From positions 132,336 through 196,335 of the forward strand of contig NW_003314344.1 in NCBI RefSeq assembly GCF_000143415.4: a stretch of 64,000 bases of DNA, in the 5' to 3' direction. Made by a program: the position numbers and the translations under genes. Under the pieces are notes generated by a model. The model worked only from the letters and a program-made list of their open reading frames with translations, did not search any database and was not told the DNA's origin. Of the stretch, positions 46,705 through 57,497 are shown piece by piece (position 1 is the first letter of the stretch; every line of letters starts with the position of its first letter). This stretch comes from Selaginella moellendorffii. Its lineage: Eukaryota; Streptophyta; Lycopodiopsida; Selaginellales; Selaginellaceae.

Positions 46705-49700
46705 ATGGCGATGGCGATGGGGAATGCTGGATCAGGAGTGAGTCTTCAGCTGGAAGCTGTGAATCCGGGTAGAGATGGGGCGTTTCTCGAGGAATGCGGC
46801 TACTTCGCAGTAAGCTACCCTGTTCCTGGGGCTAGGTCTGTCCAATTTTGCCGAAAGGGGCTACAGTTCAGGCAGATTTGCGGCAGGAATGGAGGCCGCA
46901 GGGAGAAAATCCAGAGTAGTGGAGCAATGGACTGGATTATCAACGAGCTCTACAATCAGCACTTGCGAGAGGAGGCAAACAATGCTCTTCACGAGGCCAT
47001 CGCTTTGCTGCGAAGCTCAGGAGAGAAGGAAAGCCGCATTTGGATGGAATTTATACACGGGAACTCTCCGGATTTCTGGATGAACGAGGTTACTGTCAAG
47101 CAGGAGATCGAGCTCTTTTCTGGAAAGGAGTCCGTGATCAAGCTGGTTGAATTGAGAGAAGAGCTTGGATTCTGGGACCGTGTGGGATCTTTCATCCTAT
47201 GGTTGAGACAGCTCCAGGAGCAGCTAACGAATCTAAGGCTCGGTGTGGCTTGCTCCAAGCGATGGAAAGACTTCCAAGCGGCGTACATGGCCAGGATCCA
47301 AAGAATTCTGGTGACGGACTTGATCTCGAGAAGAGTTTGCTGTCCGGCCAGCATCATCTACAAGAATTTTGAAGAGCAGATAAGCTGGAGGAGGAGATCT
47401 GGAAGGAGGGGCGACGACGAGTGCTCGGACGCCGAGAAATACCATGTCGAGTGCAAAGTTGACGTGATTTCATGGCGAGAGCGATTCATCAGCGCCACCA
47501 TAACCATCGAAGCTGATATAAACCGAGTGTGGGAAGTCCTCACGGATTACGAGCGGCTTGCGGAGTTTATTCCCAATCTCATTCACAGGTAACCGCTCTC
47601 TCTCTCTTTGTGTTCTTTCGCTCATTTTCATTCCAGTGCAAGGATACCCTGCCCGTATCCTGGTCGGATTTGGCTGCTCCAGAGGGGCCTCCACACGGCA
47701 ATGTACTGGCATATCGAAGCAACCGTGGTTCTTGACTTGGAAGAGTTTCCTCACTTGGTATGTCGTGTGTTTTGCGTACACATTGTCTTTAAAGCGTTTG
47801 TTTGTGCTTTTTACTTTACAGACTGATGGGAGATCCCTCCAGTTCTGTATGGTTGACGGGGACTTCAAAAAATATGCTGGAAGATGGCTTTTGCAGGCTG
47901 GCACGAGGTAATACCTTTCTTTCTTATCTTCGAACTTTGCCTCAGTCCTAACGAGTTTTGCTGTCAGGCCGGGAACCACAGATTTGCACTATGAAGTCAA
48001 TGTGATTCCCCGTCTTTTACTTCCTGGTGTTTTCGTGGAAGGTATTATCAAGTCGGATCTTCCGGTAAATCTGCGTGCAATTGCGGAAAGGGCAGAGAAG
48101 AACCAACGCTCCGTCATCAAATATCCTGCAGATGGCGGCATGTCGGTTGCCGCTCCAATTCACAGCATCGTGTCCAAAGTTACCCAATCCACTGACACAA
48201 AGGTGACAAGCTTCGTGCAAACAGACGACAGGAAATATGCTCAGAGATGGGACAACGAGTCTGTTACCAAAATCAAGCGTGTTTGCAAGTCTGACAAACA
48301 ATGTACTGTCGATGAAGTGCATTTGAGACGTCTAAGTGAGGTAGGCCATGGTCGCGTGGAAGCGTATTAACTCAAGAAATCTTAGATTTTGTAGGAAGAT
48401 GGGCGCTTCTGGAGAGTTGTGGCAGCTGTAACGATCGCAGGCTCTATGGAAGACGTATGGAATGTTTTGACGTCTTATGAGACGCTCTCGGAGTAAGACC
48501 CGGCCTCAAATTGTGTTTTAGCTCACACTCCGTCATTTTTAGATTTGTTCCGAACCTCAGCAGCAGCAAGATCGTCTCACGACACGGTAATCACGCTCGA
48601 GTGCTTCAGGTATAATTGTTTATCTAATATTTCCCAACGAACAAATTGATTACGGTTTGTTTTATGGACAGGAGGGATGCAAATGTTTGTTGTACATGGT
48701 TCTCCATGCTCGCGTCGTTCTGGAGTTGCAGGAGCTGCCACCAAACGAGATCACTTTCCAACAGGTAGAAGGTGACTTTGATGTGTTCAGTGGCAAATGG
48801 ACTCTGGAATCCCTTGGAGCGGAACATACCTTGTTGAGGTACTCGGTGGACATGAAGATGCATAACGACTTTTTGCTTCCACGGGAGATCATCGAAGAGG
48901 TTTGCACGCCTTCCCTGTTTTCTGGAATGTTTTTTTCTATTAACTGTGTTACTTTCTTGGCAGATTGTTTACGAAGATCTGCCCGAGAACCTCTGTGCTA
49001 TAAGAGCTCGAGTCGAGCTAGGTGACGGCTGCTACATTGCCAAAGAGAACGTGTCACCGCCACCACCGCCTCCACAGGTTCGAGAGCCCGCCGACGAAAG
49101 TTTTAAGAATCCGAAGCGAAAGCCAGTGCCGGGTCTCCAGACGGACATCAAAGTTCTGGAACGCGAGCTCGAGGGATTTGTAGCGAAAGCTGGAAAGGAG
49201 AGGGTGATGCCAGTGAGGGCAGAGCTCCGTAAGAACGGGCGTGTAGACTTGGAGAAGGCCATTCGTCGTTTTGGTGGATTCCGTTCTATAGCAGAGAGGC
49301 TCAACATGAGTCTCGCGTACAAGCGGCGAAAGCCCAGAGGCTTCTGGCAAAACAGTGAAAATCTTAAGCGAGAGGTAACAAAATTAATCTCTGTGATTGA
49401 CTCGCTCGTGGTTTGACTCCAGCTCGAACTTCCAGATTCAGCTGTTCCAAAAGAAGCTCAGGAGTGATCCCTCAAGGATGCCGAGCAGGAGAACTCTAGA
49501 GCGCGCAGGTAGGAATCCTTATATAATGCTTGTTTGATGGACAAGTGATTGGACTCGTGGAACTTTTGTAGGGAGGTACGACATAGCCCGTGCTCTGGAG
49601 AAGTGGGGAGGACTACACGAAGTAGCAAAAGTGTTGAATCTCCAGACCAAGCGAAAGCGCTGCTTGGAGGAGCCAGAAGAAGGCTGGGAGGACTGGAGGC

Positions 49701-49839
49701 CACCAGAGAGTGGCAGCGGCAGCAGCAGCATCAATCCATCGCCAGAGAAAACGTAGGTTCCTTTGTTACTTGTTCCCTCTTTCTCTCTCACACTTTGCTA
49801 CTTTGTTTTTTCGTTCCCAGGAAAAGTCCACACCTATAG
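46705..49839 (+). CDS. HCF145: HCF145-like plastid mRNA-stability factor (two SRPBCC domains, TMR-type C-terminus)
   Basis: Eleven exons (46705-47588, 47637-47757, 47822-47907, 47968-48340, 48395-48492, 48543-48609, 48672-48899, 48964-49374, 49436-49508, 49572-49752, 49821-49839) give 846 residues. The first SRPBCC/COQ10-like domain starts near residue 245 (YHVECKVDVISWRERFISAT, DINRVWEVLTDYERLAEFIP). The second starts near 489 (GRFWRVVAAVTIAGSMEDVW, NVLTSYETLSEFVPNLSSSK). The C-terminus has two related segments, GRVDLEKAIRRFGGFRSIAE and RYDIARALEKWGGLHEVAKV, corresponding to the TMR motifs of Arabidopsis HCF145. HCF145 binds and stabilises the plastid psaA-psaB-rps14 mRNA, needed for photosystem I. 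Homology here is strong by motif; function is inferred. The exact start is uncertain: the frame is open upstream to 46642 without ATG. Confidence 0.85.
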
Positions 49840-50512
49840 CCCCGAAAGTCGACAAAAGAACACACACACAAACACAGGCGAGCGAGTAGAGAATATAAGC
49901 CCTTTGGAAGCGTGTTTTTATCGCCAGTCGCGCACTAGCGAGGTATAGCACTTGCGGGAGTGCTCGCCATTCTTCCTCTTTTCTCGTCTAAGATTCCTGC
50001 TTAAACCAGGCAAAGACGGCACAGCAGAGCAACAGACCGCCAGGCTTTCCGCGAGGAAACAGGAAAGAGAAAGAAGGAAGTTTTTCTCCCAAAGAAGGAA
50101 TCTATCCAAAAGCCCACCACCAATAGCTTCATCATACAAACACCAGCTGTTCCTGGGGCGAGCGAGTTTTTTATACAGCCCACGCCGGGGGGGAAGAAGA
50201 AGCTTTCAATCAATCAAACACATCCCTCTCCAAAAGCACTAAAAAAAAGAGAGAAGAAAGGTGGTGGTGGTGAGCAAGGAGTGTTTGCGAACATTTCTCC
50301 TGTAGTCTTGCGCGTGAGCTCTCAAACCAAACTGGAATTAATATCAATCACACTTCCACAACCAACAAAATATTAAACAAACAAGGAAAAAACGTGGCTA
50401 GCTTTCACAAACCATGGAATTGAAACACCTAAGATCAAAGACACAAACATAAACATAGAAATCAAACACACAAACCATAGAGCGCTCACACACAAACACA
50501 CAAACCTTTCTT
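49840..50512. other. Convergent 3' flanks
   Basis: Between the HCF145 stop (plus) and the SAC51-like stop (minus). Contains CA-rich stretches (49860-49880 and 50440-50505, ACACAAACACAC-like). Short open frames are not supported by similarity. No gene was recognised. Confidence 0.5.
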
Positions 50513-51319
50513 TCAAGCTCTAGCCGCGTTGGACAAGTCCTCCTGCCTGGTGGTCTCGAGTTGGCGGACTCTCATCTGGAGAACTTTCATGTAGAGGATG
50601 GCCTCGTCGAGAACGATCGCCGGATCCATGCTATCACCACCCGGAACGATGCTCTGGAGCGCTTTCACCGTCTGCCGGATCCTCTCCTTGCGCTGCTTCT
50701 TCATCTCCTTCCTCCGCCTGACCACCAAGCTCCGCTGCCTCTTGCGGTTACTGTAGCTCGCCACGGCCAAAATCGCCTCTTGCTCCACTGCTCGGTTCGA
50801 GTTCTCGGCGTGGAAGCTGGACGTGATCTCGTCGCTGCTCTCGTCCCGGGTGACTTCACTGAGAGGAGTGTGGCCAGTGCTGCATTCTTCTTCTTCCACC
50901 TCCTCGAGCAGGCCTTCGTCGCCATCGGAGTATAGCAAGGCGTCGATGTCTTCCGAGTCCTCCTCGCGAACACTGCTTTGTTGCTCGTCGTCGTCGTCGC
51001 GAAGGTGGTCCCAGCTGAGCTTGCTTACGCTGCTGTCGGAATCCTTCACGTCCCCGATGTGGCAGAGAGTGACCGGCGGACTGTTCGTCTCGCGCATGCT
51101 GCGGAATGCTGCGAACGAGGCCATGGCCTCCCTGTATACCCGGTGAAACTCGCCAGCTTCCGGCCCCTCGCCGTTGGGAGGAGTGCTGGGATTGAACTCG
51201 AAGAAGCGATTGGGCTCCAGCATGATGCGGCCCTTGTCACCGCTACGGTCGAACATGATGAACCGTTTCTCGGTGTCTCCATAGACGTTGGCGAATTCTC
51301 GCAGTGCCCCTTGCTCCAT
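50513..51319 (-). CDS. SACL: SAC51-like bHLH protein (SACL family)
   Basis: A single coding exon gives 268 residues from the ATG at 51319. N-terminal blocks include RFIMFDRSGDKGRIMLEP and a FEFNPSTPPNGEG segment; a long acidic region follows. The C-terminal HLH reads RRRKEMKKQRKERIRQTVKA, then LQSIVPGGDSMDPAIVLDEA and ILYMKVLQMRVRQLE. The weak basic region and the PGGDSMDPAxVLDEAIxYMKxL core are typical of Arabidopsis SAC51 and its relatives. In those genes translation of the main frame is held back by a conserved uORF and released by thermospermine. The same uORF is present upstream (51999-51771), which confirms the assignment. Confidence 0.9.
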   Translation of the reverse strand: MEQGALREFANVYGDTEKRFIMFDRSGDKGRIMLEPNRFFEFNPSTPPNGEGPEAGEFHRVYREAMASFAAFRSMRETNSPPVTLCHIGDVKDSDSSVSKLSWDHLRDDDDEQQSSVREEDSEDIDALLYSDGDEGLLEEVEEEECSTGHTPLSEVTRDESSDEITSSFHAENSNRAVEQEAILAVASYSNRKRQRSLVVRRRKEMKKQRKERIRQTVKALQSIVPGGDSMDPAIVLDEAILYMKVLQMRVRQLETTRQEDLSNAARA

Positions 51320-51770
51320 CAAGAGAAAGCTCCTGCTTTCCAGTCAGCAGTTCGAGCTTAAGCGTCGCTCGATCACCCTCCGGCTCGTCGCTCGCGAACA
51401 CTCGCTTTTCCCTCGAGCCGCAAGCTACGCTCACAAGTTGGCAGGATTCATTCGCAGCAAAGACAACTTTTCACAGCCTCACAGCCACTATCCTGGAACA
51501 AACCTTGTCATTCGAGAGAGAAACCAAACATGAGAACTTACCAGTTGCCACTGCGAACAATTGCTTGATCCCGCCGGGCAAGCTTTAGAAATTCCAAACT
51601 CCTGGCACAGCTTCCATCTTCCAAAATGGTATCATCCTTCCACTCCCCTTACCACTACTAACACCTACTAGACTGGAGAACGCAGCAGCAAGGTTGTCTG
51701 GCAACACTTCCACTTCATAAAAGCTCTGGGCTGCAAAGGGTTGATTCTTCGCTACCACCGATTCCTACAC

Positions 51771-51999
51771 CTACGTTATCGGTTTGAGCATAGAACGAAA
51801 GTATATGGCCTGAAAACCAGAGACAAACAAACAACCTTTGAGCTAAGAACGATGATAAGGCCCTTGTTCTTACCTGGCGTTCGTGGAGAGGTTCAAAGCA
51901 AGCGATTATACTCGAGGTAGACACTGGATGGGCAGCAAGCGTCGATCCTTTGCGTGGAGATGCCCCAACACTCTTTCCAGCAGCACTCTGGCCCATCAT
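51771..51999 (-). CDS. Conserved-peptide uORF of the SAC51-like gene, spliced
   Basis: Two exons, 51999-51874 and 51809-51771, joined across a 64-bp GT-AG intron, encode 54 residues. It begins MMGQSAAGKSVGASPRKGS and contains SSIIACFEPLHERQ. After the junction it ends AIYFRSMLKPIT-stop. The family uORF in seed plants has the same length (about 53) and the same landmarks: a Q near the start, IACFQPL..CQ, and a terminal AEYFRxLLKPVT. The intron falls exactly after the Gln preceding A-(E/I)-Y-F. It lies in the 5' leader of the main frame, about 450 bases before its ATG. It should act in cis on ribosomes as a nascent peptide or initiation trap. Confidence 0.88.
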
Positions 52000-54652
52000 A
52001 CTTCTCGGCGGCTCAAAGATTGGTAGGCTCCCTACTCCTGCGCTCGCTGCGCTGGCTGGAATGGAATCTAGCTACCTAAACCCTGGACAGCGGACGATTA
52101 GCGACGCTGTATCAGATTCACGAGCGACGTCCCCATAGCTAGCACGAATCTTGGCCGGAGAGCAGCAACCAGAGAGAAATCCACAGACTACGCACCTCCG
52201 TCAGGAGGAACCCAGCACAAGAGGGAGCTTCTTCGAGAGATTTGGAGCTGAGGAAGACGCATTCCGGCGATTGGCGTCCCAGGAGCGATATTTCGATGGA
52301 ACTGAAGCGAGAAAGAGAGCTCTAGCGCGCGATCGAGAGAGAAGGAAGGAAGAACACGCGAAGAGCCCAACAAAAAAACCAAAGAATGAGAACGCAAAAG
52401 CCTAATGGGCGAGCGCTGGAAGAAAAAGGGCGGGCGATTTAACCCGATTGGATGCCGGCGCGTGAAATCCGCCACGGTAAAACCGAAAAACAAAACTACC
52501 TGTCCGTAGATTACACAAGTAAAGTGACATGGCATGGGCATGGCGTATGGTGCCATTAGCATGACATGGCATGTGGCTGTGTGGGTTGGTTTGTCACATC
52601 ACACGCGTGCCGCTTGACGTCAGCGCATGCCCATGATTGGTGAGACGCGCGCCCGTCAGACGCTGCTTTAATGACGGGCGTGACGCGTGGCCGCATCGTC
52701 TTGTCGAATTTAATGCCCCGGCGCAATCACGAGAACAAGGGAGAAAAAAAATAATCCCCAGACCATGTGTGTTTGTTCGCTTTTAGTGTTAATCAAAAGA
52801 TTCCAGGTAGACAAAATATATCGCTTAAACATTGGGACGCAGACACACGCACACATGGTGTGTCGTGGCTTGTGAGGGTCAATCGACTGGAATTATTATG
52901 CCCGGCGAATATCTCATCGCATGTTGAGAAATATTCCCGCCGCCCAGTGAATTAGGTTGCTTTGTCCTTTTGATGGAGCGAATCAATCACTCACGACCCA
53001 TGCACGAACCCAAATGTTATTTTTCTTTACATGGGAAATGGGAGATGCATAGCATGACCATGGTCCTCGCGCGCATTCATGACCAATACCCGTAAAGCGT
53101 ACGTACCGGAGTGGCCCAAAATCTTTGCCGTATGCACGCTAATGATACGCCCAATTTGGTATATTACTCTTGTAAGGACGAGACCTAAATTTTATAAGTA
53201 GCAAGCTTTAGGCAAACCCTAGTTCTGTTGTACGCCACCTTTGCTAGCCATTATTACAAAGGTGGTGGTGGGAAGACATGTCTCGCGGTCGCACCTATGC
53301 TAGTAGTTTACTAGCCCTAGTCATTGGGTTATTGCTAAGTACACACTATCTATCTAGTGTCAGCAATAGCTATCTAGCTACTTAGAAAATCATGATTCGT
53401 ACCATCCGAAAATAACCCTCCTGTCTGTCGGATGGTTTTTTTTTTTCCCCTTAAAACCTACGTTCGTACGCCACGAGCAACCGGCTAACCGGCTGGCCAC
53501 ACAATTATGTCAATGCCGACGGCGCTGGCCCAAGAAATCTTTGCCGGTGGGCGCGTGGTACGATGCTTTTTACATATAGCTTTTACCAAGGCGCGGCTTT
53601 TACCTCGCGGTCAATGTCGCATGCCCCCTCCATGCATGCCGAGATTGCGACGGTTCAAAGCGAGGGGGGCATCTCTTTACCCTCCGGCATCCCGGATATC
53701 CCGGGGAAGGGGCACGCGTGCACGCGTGGCCACGTGGACGGCAGCGATGCCTGTGGACCGCCGGTCAATTCCCCGCTGTGGCCGGTCACAGCCATGGTCA
53801 ACTTTATCACTCCATTGGGGGAGGGCAGCAATGATTTTGGGTGTGGTGTTTGATTCGCTAAAGGACCATGTGTGATTTCCTTTAGCCCACCTTTAAAATT
53901 TTCTTGCTCTCATCTTCTTTGCGCTTGGATGGATGTTGATATTGGATCTGTCGATCCTGGCTGACAACTAGTACTTGGAATTCTTGTGCTTGGTTTTATT
54001 TGCTAAGATTTAATCTTTGCTTTAGATAAAGGGAGCGCGTTCTTCGCGCTGATACCTTGTGCGCTTGACTTGGCCTCCTGGAGCGCAGGGATTAGAAAAA
54101 TGCCATTGCAAAGTGAGCACATTCCTTTTTGATATTGATCCACCAAAGATCGCACGAATCCCTCCCCGCCTATGATTCCGGAGCAACATCATGGTCCATG
54201 GGCAATAAATACCAAAACATTGTAAAAGCGTATCAAATTCCAGGCGGAGCCCCACCACCATCTAATCCAATGAACATGCCCCCACACAAGATTTGTTTAC
54301 TCTTTCCCAAGAACGCATCGATGTTCCACTCGGAGGTCTTGCCATGTTCTTGGAATCCATAAACAAGCCTGGGAGAGCAAACGAGACACGCGAGAGCTGG
54401 TTTTTAGAGCCAAAGTCAATACCCGCAAATCGCACTGAGCCCACACTCACACACGAAAATCTTCCTCAGAGTCGCTGTCACTGGCGATAAATTCCACAAT
54501 GCCACGGGAAGAAGGGATGAGAGACAAGAGACAAAATAAAGAGATAATCGCTCAGCCGGCAGCACAACAAACGCAAGCTCCTTCTAAACTGAAATATCAA
54601 CTTGGATACCTCTTCTGTCAAGCTGCTGAGATATCGTACAAAGCCACCTCGC
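52000..54652. other. Long spacer: SAC51-like promoter and unannotated sequence
   Basis: No protein family was recognised over 2.6 kb. The left 500 bp is GC-rich leader or promoter of the SAC51-like gene. bZIP sites cluster at 52615-52690. A TGGCATG-rich tract spans 52530-52575 (GACATGGCATGGGCATGGC, ATGACATGGCATGTGGC). 53200-53500 is AT-rich with short direct repeats (CTATCTAGTGTCAGC, CTATCTAGCTAC). Open frames at 53507-53875 and 53563-53853 overlap each other and lack similarity; they could belong to a noncoding transcript. Confidence 0.45.
52615..52690. promoter_or_regulatory. bZIP site cluster with a TGACG hairpin
   Basis: A perfect TGACGTCA palindrome (52615-52622) is followed by inverted arms CGCCCGTCA (52650-52658) and TGACGGGCG (52672-52680), then TGACGCGTGG. 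TGACG is the core of TGA-bZIP sites. The position, 600-700 bp upstream of the uORF ATG, fits the SAC51-like promoter. Confidence 0.5.
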
Positions 54653-55442
54653 TCAAAGAATCGCTACGTCTAGGAAATCTCCAATCTGTGAGAGACGTGC
54701 ATTAGAATCAAGTCCTTTCGGTTTTCTAGTTCTAGAAGAAGAAAAACCGAAAGGAGCCTACCTGAAACCCGAGATCCTGGAGCATCTTGTCATCGTCGTG
54801 GCCTCGCCTCATTGAATGGCTGGCAACTGTCGTTCCGACCTTAAATTCATCAAACAGACGTTCCAAGTGAGAAACAAAGATGAAAAGCAAGGAAAAAAAT
54901 TGCAAGAGCCTGCTTAATTTTTGTTTTTTACTCACCGTTCGGACAATGTTTCGGCCCCTGCGATCAGGGTAGACAAACGCAAAAGATAGTTTCGCGTCTC
55001 GCTTTCGCGCAGCCGGAGCAACCTCTTTCACCTGGACAAAACAATGAAAAAATTCAGAGAAATACGCGCAACGAAGGAACAAAGGTCTAACCAGCTCTGT
55101 GAGCTCCCGGAGAGTAGCGTCCTTCCAGGTATAGATTTGGACTTCCTCCTTGGGCTCTTTCCCTCGCACTGCAAAATCTTCCACACTGTGATGCTCACCA
55201 AGCTGTGACAAAACACAAGGTTAAGCTACAAAAAAGAAGGAAAGGAAAAAAAACACACACCTTTGTGAAGACCCTGAGCAAGAGCGGGCATGTCTGGAAA
55301 GAAAGAAAAAATTTTGATCAAGAACAAAGAAGAAACTTCCGCTAACCTTTTCACGGTCGACAGTCAAGCGCGGGGGTGCTCGCCCGGCATGCGGCATTCG
55401 TGGCGGCCTCGGCACTTCAGCTGGCGCAATCGCTGCCGCCAT
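54653..55442 (-). CDS. SAP18: SAP18 (Sin3-associated / ASAP complex subunit)
   Basis: Six exons (55442-55347, 55293-55261, 55202-55092, 55031-54936, 54839-54762, 54685-54653) give 148 residues. Family blocks join cleanly: PRLTVDREK-TCPLLLRVFTK, HHSVEDFAVRGKEPKEEVQI, YTWKDATLRELTEL, KLSFAFVYPDRRGRNIVRT and IGDFLDVAIL. SAP18 has a ubiquitin-like fold. In plants it joins histone deacetylase complexes and the ASAP splicing-regulatory complex with SR45 and ACINUS. The N-terminal MAAAIAPAEVPRPPRMPHAG is a plant-style extension. The gene is divergent from an intronless PPR gene only 87 bp away. Confidence 0.96.
54714..54754. repeat. Inverted repeat inside the last SAP18 intron
   Basis: CCTTTCGGTTTT (54714-54725) is the exact complement of AAAACCGAAAGG (54743-54754), 17 bp apart. 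The spacer itself holds CTAGTTCTAG. The hairpin fills most of the 76-bp intron 54686-54761. Confidence 0.85.
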
Positions 55443-55529
55443 CGCTCCTCGCTCTCCCTGCAAACAAAGAACCAAGAACCCTAAAACCAAACTAGGGCAA
55501 ACGATAACCTATTCTCTTCTTTCCCGCTG
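55443..55529. promoter_or_regulatory. 87-bp bidirectional start region, SAP18 / PPR
   Basis: SAP18 ATG (minus, 55442) and PPR ATG (plus, 55530) are 87 bp apart. The interval contains AACCCTAAAA, a telo-box-like motif near 55478-55487, and no TATA box. Both 5' leaders must be very short or overlap. Confidence 0.6.
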
Positions 55530-57497
55530 ATGGATTCCATCGAGAGGGTCTTCGATTTAAACAAGCTCGTTGAGCGCTACGGCAAGCTCGGCGATTTGAG
55601 GCGCGCGCGCGAGATCTTTGACGCGATCCAGCACAAGAATGCCTTCTCCTGGAATCTGATGCTGTGCGCCTACTCACGCAACCATGACATTGGGCTCGCC
55701 AGGCGCGTTTTCGATGCGATGCCGGAGCGCGATGCCGTGACCTGGAATGCGATGCTCGCCGCTTATTCACGTGCTGGACATATCGATCAAGCACAGGAGA
55801 TCTTTGATTCCATGCCACAGCCAAACCTAGCCTCGTGGAACACACTCCTCTCGATGTATGCCCTAAATGGGAGACTCGAGAGGGCTCACCACCTTTTTAA
55901 CTGCATGCCGCAAAGAAACCTTATGTCGTGGACTACAGTTCTTGCAGCATTTGCCGAAAGTGGGCATCTTGATTATGCTGAAACCCTGCTCCAAAAAATG
56001 CCCGAGAAAGATTTGATTTCATCAACGATAATACTCACAATGTTTGCAAAACACGGTCAAATAGAGAAAGCTAAACATGTCTTTGCTGAGATGCCTCATG
56101 TAGACATGGTTACTTTGAACACATTATTAACAGTAAATGCCCAATCAGGGGATTTGGAAAAAACACGCAGTGTGTTTATGTCCATGCCTGAAAGAGACCT
56201 TATTTCCTGGAACGCTATGTTGTCCGCCTATGGTCAACTTGGCAATCACGTAGGTGATTCCAGTAAATTCTTTAGAGACATGCCCGAGAGGGATTTGGTA
56301 TCCTGGAATTCTTTGCTCGGAGCATACGTCCAAAACGGGCATTTTGACCATGCCTTCGAAGCTCTCCAAAATCTTATGCCCCAGCACGACTGTGTGAGCT
56401 GGAGTACGGTCATGCACGGCTTTGTCCTGTACGGACAGCTGGAAAGGGCAGAGAATATGTTTCACGAAATCCCCGTGCAAGTATTAGCGTGCCAGAACTT
56501 GATGCTTTCGGCATATTCCCAGGCAGGGAGACTGTACGAGGCAAAGGAGGTGTACGACGCAATGCCGCACTGGGATACAGTCTCCTGTAATGCGCTGGTC
56601 ACGGCATATGCCCGAAATGGGGATCTAGAAGATGCGAAACGAATCTTTGATGCTATGCCTCAGCGAGACATAGTGACATGGAATGCGCTCCTGACGGAAT
56701 ATGCGCAGGGTGGCCACGCGGAAGAAGCAGAGTGGCTTTTCCATAAAATGCCGTACAAGGACGTGGTTTCTTGGAACTCTATGCTGGTAGTAAATGCCAA
56801 TAGAGGGAATCTGGAATATCTCAAGTGGATGTTTGACGAGATGCCATTCTGGGCAGTGGTGACGTGGAATGTGCTGCTTGCGGGATATTCCCGCAACGGG
56901 TATCTTGAGAACGCAGAGGTTCTGTTCCACAAGATGCCCCAACGCGACACAGTGTCATGGAACGTGATACTTTCGGCATATGCCCAAGCCGGGAATATCC
57001 TGTATTCACGGAACCTGTTTGACCGGATGCCCTCTCGAGATATCGTGTCTTGGAGCGCAATGCTCGGCGCATATGCCTTGATTCGTTGCAGCCAAGAGGT
57101 GATCAACCTCTTTAACGATCTTAAGTCAACACGGTTTCCAGATGAGATTTGCTGCTTGTCGGTGTTGATGGCGTGCACTCACAAAGGCAAAGTTCATGAG
57201 GCAAGGTCTTGCATGGTGTCAATGGCGATGGATTTCGAGCTCAAGCCACTCAAGCAGCACTACTGCTGCATGGTCGACCTCTTGAGCCGGAGTGGATTCG
57301 TGGACGATGCGGAGGAACTCGTGGAGACGATGCCATTCCAGCCGGATCTTCTAGAGTGGACTTGCGTGCTTGGTGCTTGTAGAAGTCAAAGCAATCTCAT
57401 CACACGGGCAAATCGTGCGGCCGAGCAAGTTGCGAGTTGTGATCCAAGGGCTGCCACAGCGTATGATCTCCTTGCAAACGCGTACTCCATGAGATGA
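55530..57497 (+). CDS. Intronless PPR protein, tandem S-type repeats, with E1-like tail
   Basis: One exon gives 655 residues. About 17 units of 31 (occasionally 32) residues run from near the start: MPERDAVTWNAMLAAYSRAG, MPQPNLASWNTLLSMYALNG, MPQRDTVSWNVILSAYAQAG. Then FPDEICCLSVLMACTHKGKV and YCCMVDLLSRSGFVDDAEEL lead into an E1-like tail (LEWTCVLGACRSQSNLITRA, AYDLLANAYSMR). This tail is the longest of the three intronless PPR genes but still lacks E2 and DYW. No obvious targeting peptide precedes the first repeat (MDSIERVFDLNKLVERYGKL). Confidence 0.9.
   Translation: MDSIERVFDLNKLVERYGKLGDLRRAREIFDAIQHKNAFSWNLMLCAYSRNHDIGLARRVFDAMPERDAVTWNAMLAAYSRAGHIDQAQEIFDSMPQPNLASWNTLLSMYALNGRLERAHHLFNCMPQRNLMSWTTVLAAFAESGHLDYAETLLQKMPEKDLISSTIILTMFAKHGQIEKAKHVFAEMPHVDMVTLNTLLTVNAQSGDLEKTRSVFMSMPERDLISWNAMLSAYGQLGNHVGDSSKFFRDMPERDLVSWNSLLGAYVQNGHFDHAFEALQNLMPQHDCVSWSTVMHGFVLYGQLERAENMFHEIPVQVLACQNLMLSAYSQAGRLYEAKEVYDAMPHWDTVSCNALVTAYARNGDLEDAKRIFDAMPQRDIVTWNALLTEYAQGGHAEEAEWLFHKMPYKDVVSWNSMLVVNANRGNLEYLKWMFDEMPFWAVVTWNVLLAGYSRNGYLENAEVLFHKMPQRDTVSWNVILSAYAQAGNILYSRNLFDRMPSRDIVSWSAMLGAYALIRCSQEVINLFNDLKSTRFPDEICCLSVLMACTHKGKVHEARSCMVSMAMDFELKPLKQHYCCMVDLLSRSGFVDDAEELVETMPFQPDLLEWTCVLGACRSQSNLITRANRAAEQVASCDPRAATAYDLLANAYSMR

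Noticed and set aside
52151-52405. 84-codon plus-strand frame (MAGEQQPERNPQTTHLRQEE)
   Set aside because: Charged low-complexity product without homology, lying antisense to the probable 5' leader of the SAC51-like gene. It looks incidental.
53507-53875. Overlapping plus-strand frames of 122 and 96 codons
   Set aside because: Two frames overlap in the same GC-rich DNA, neither shows domain similarity, and no splice pattern extends them.
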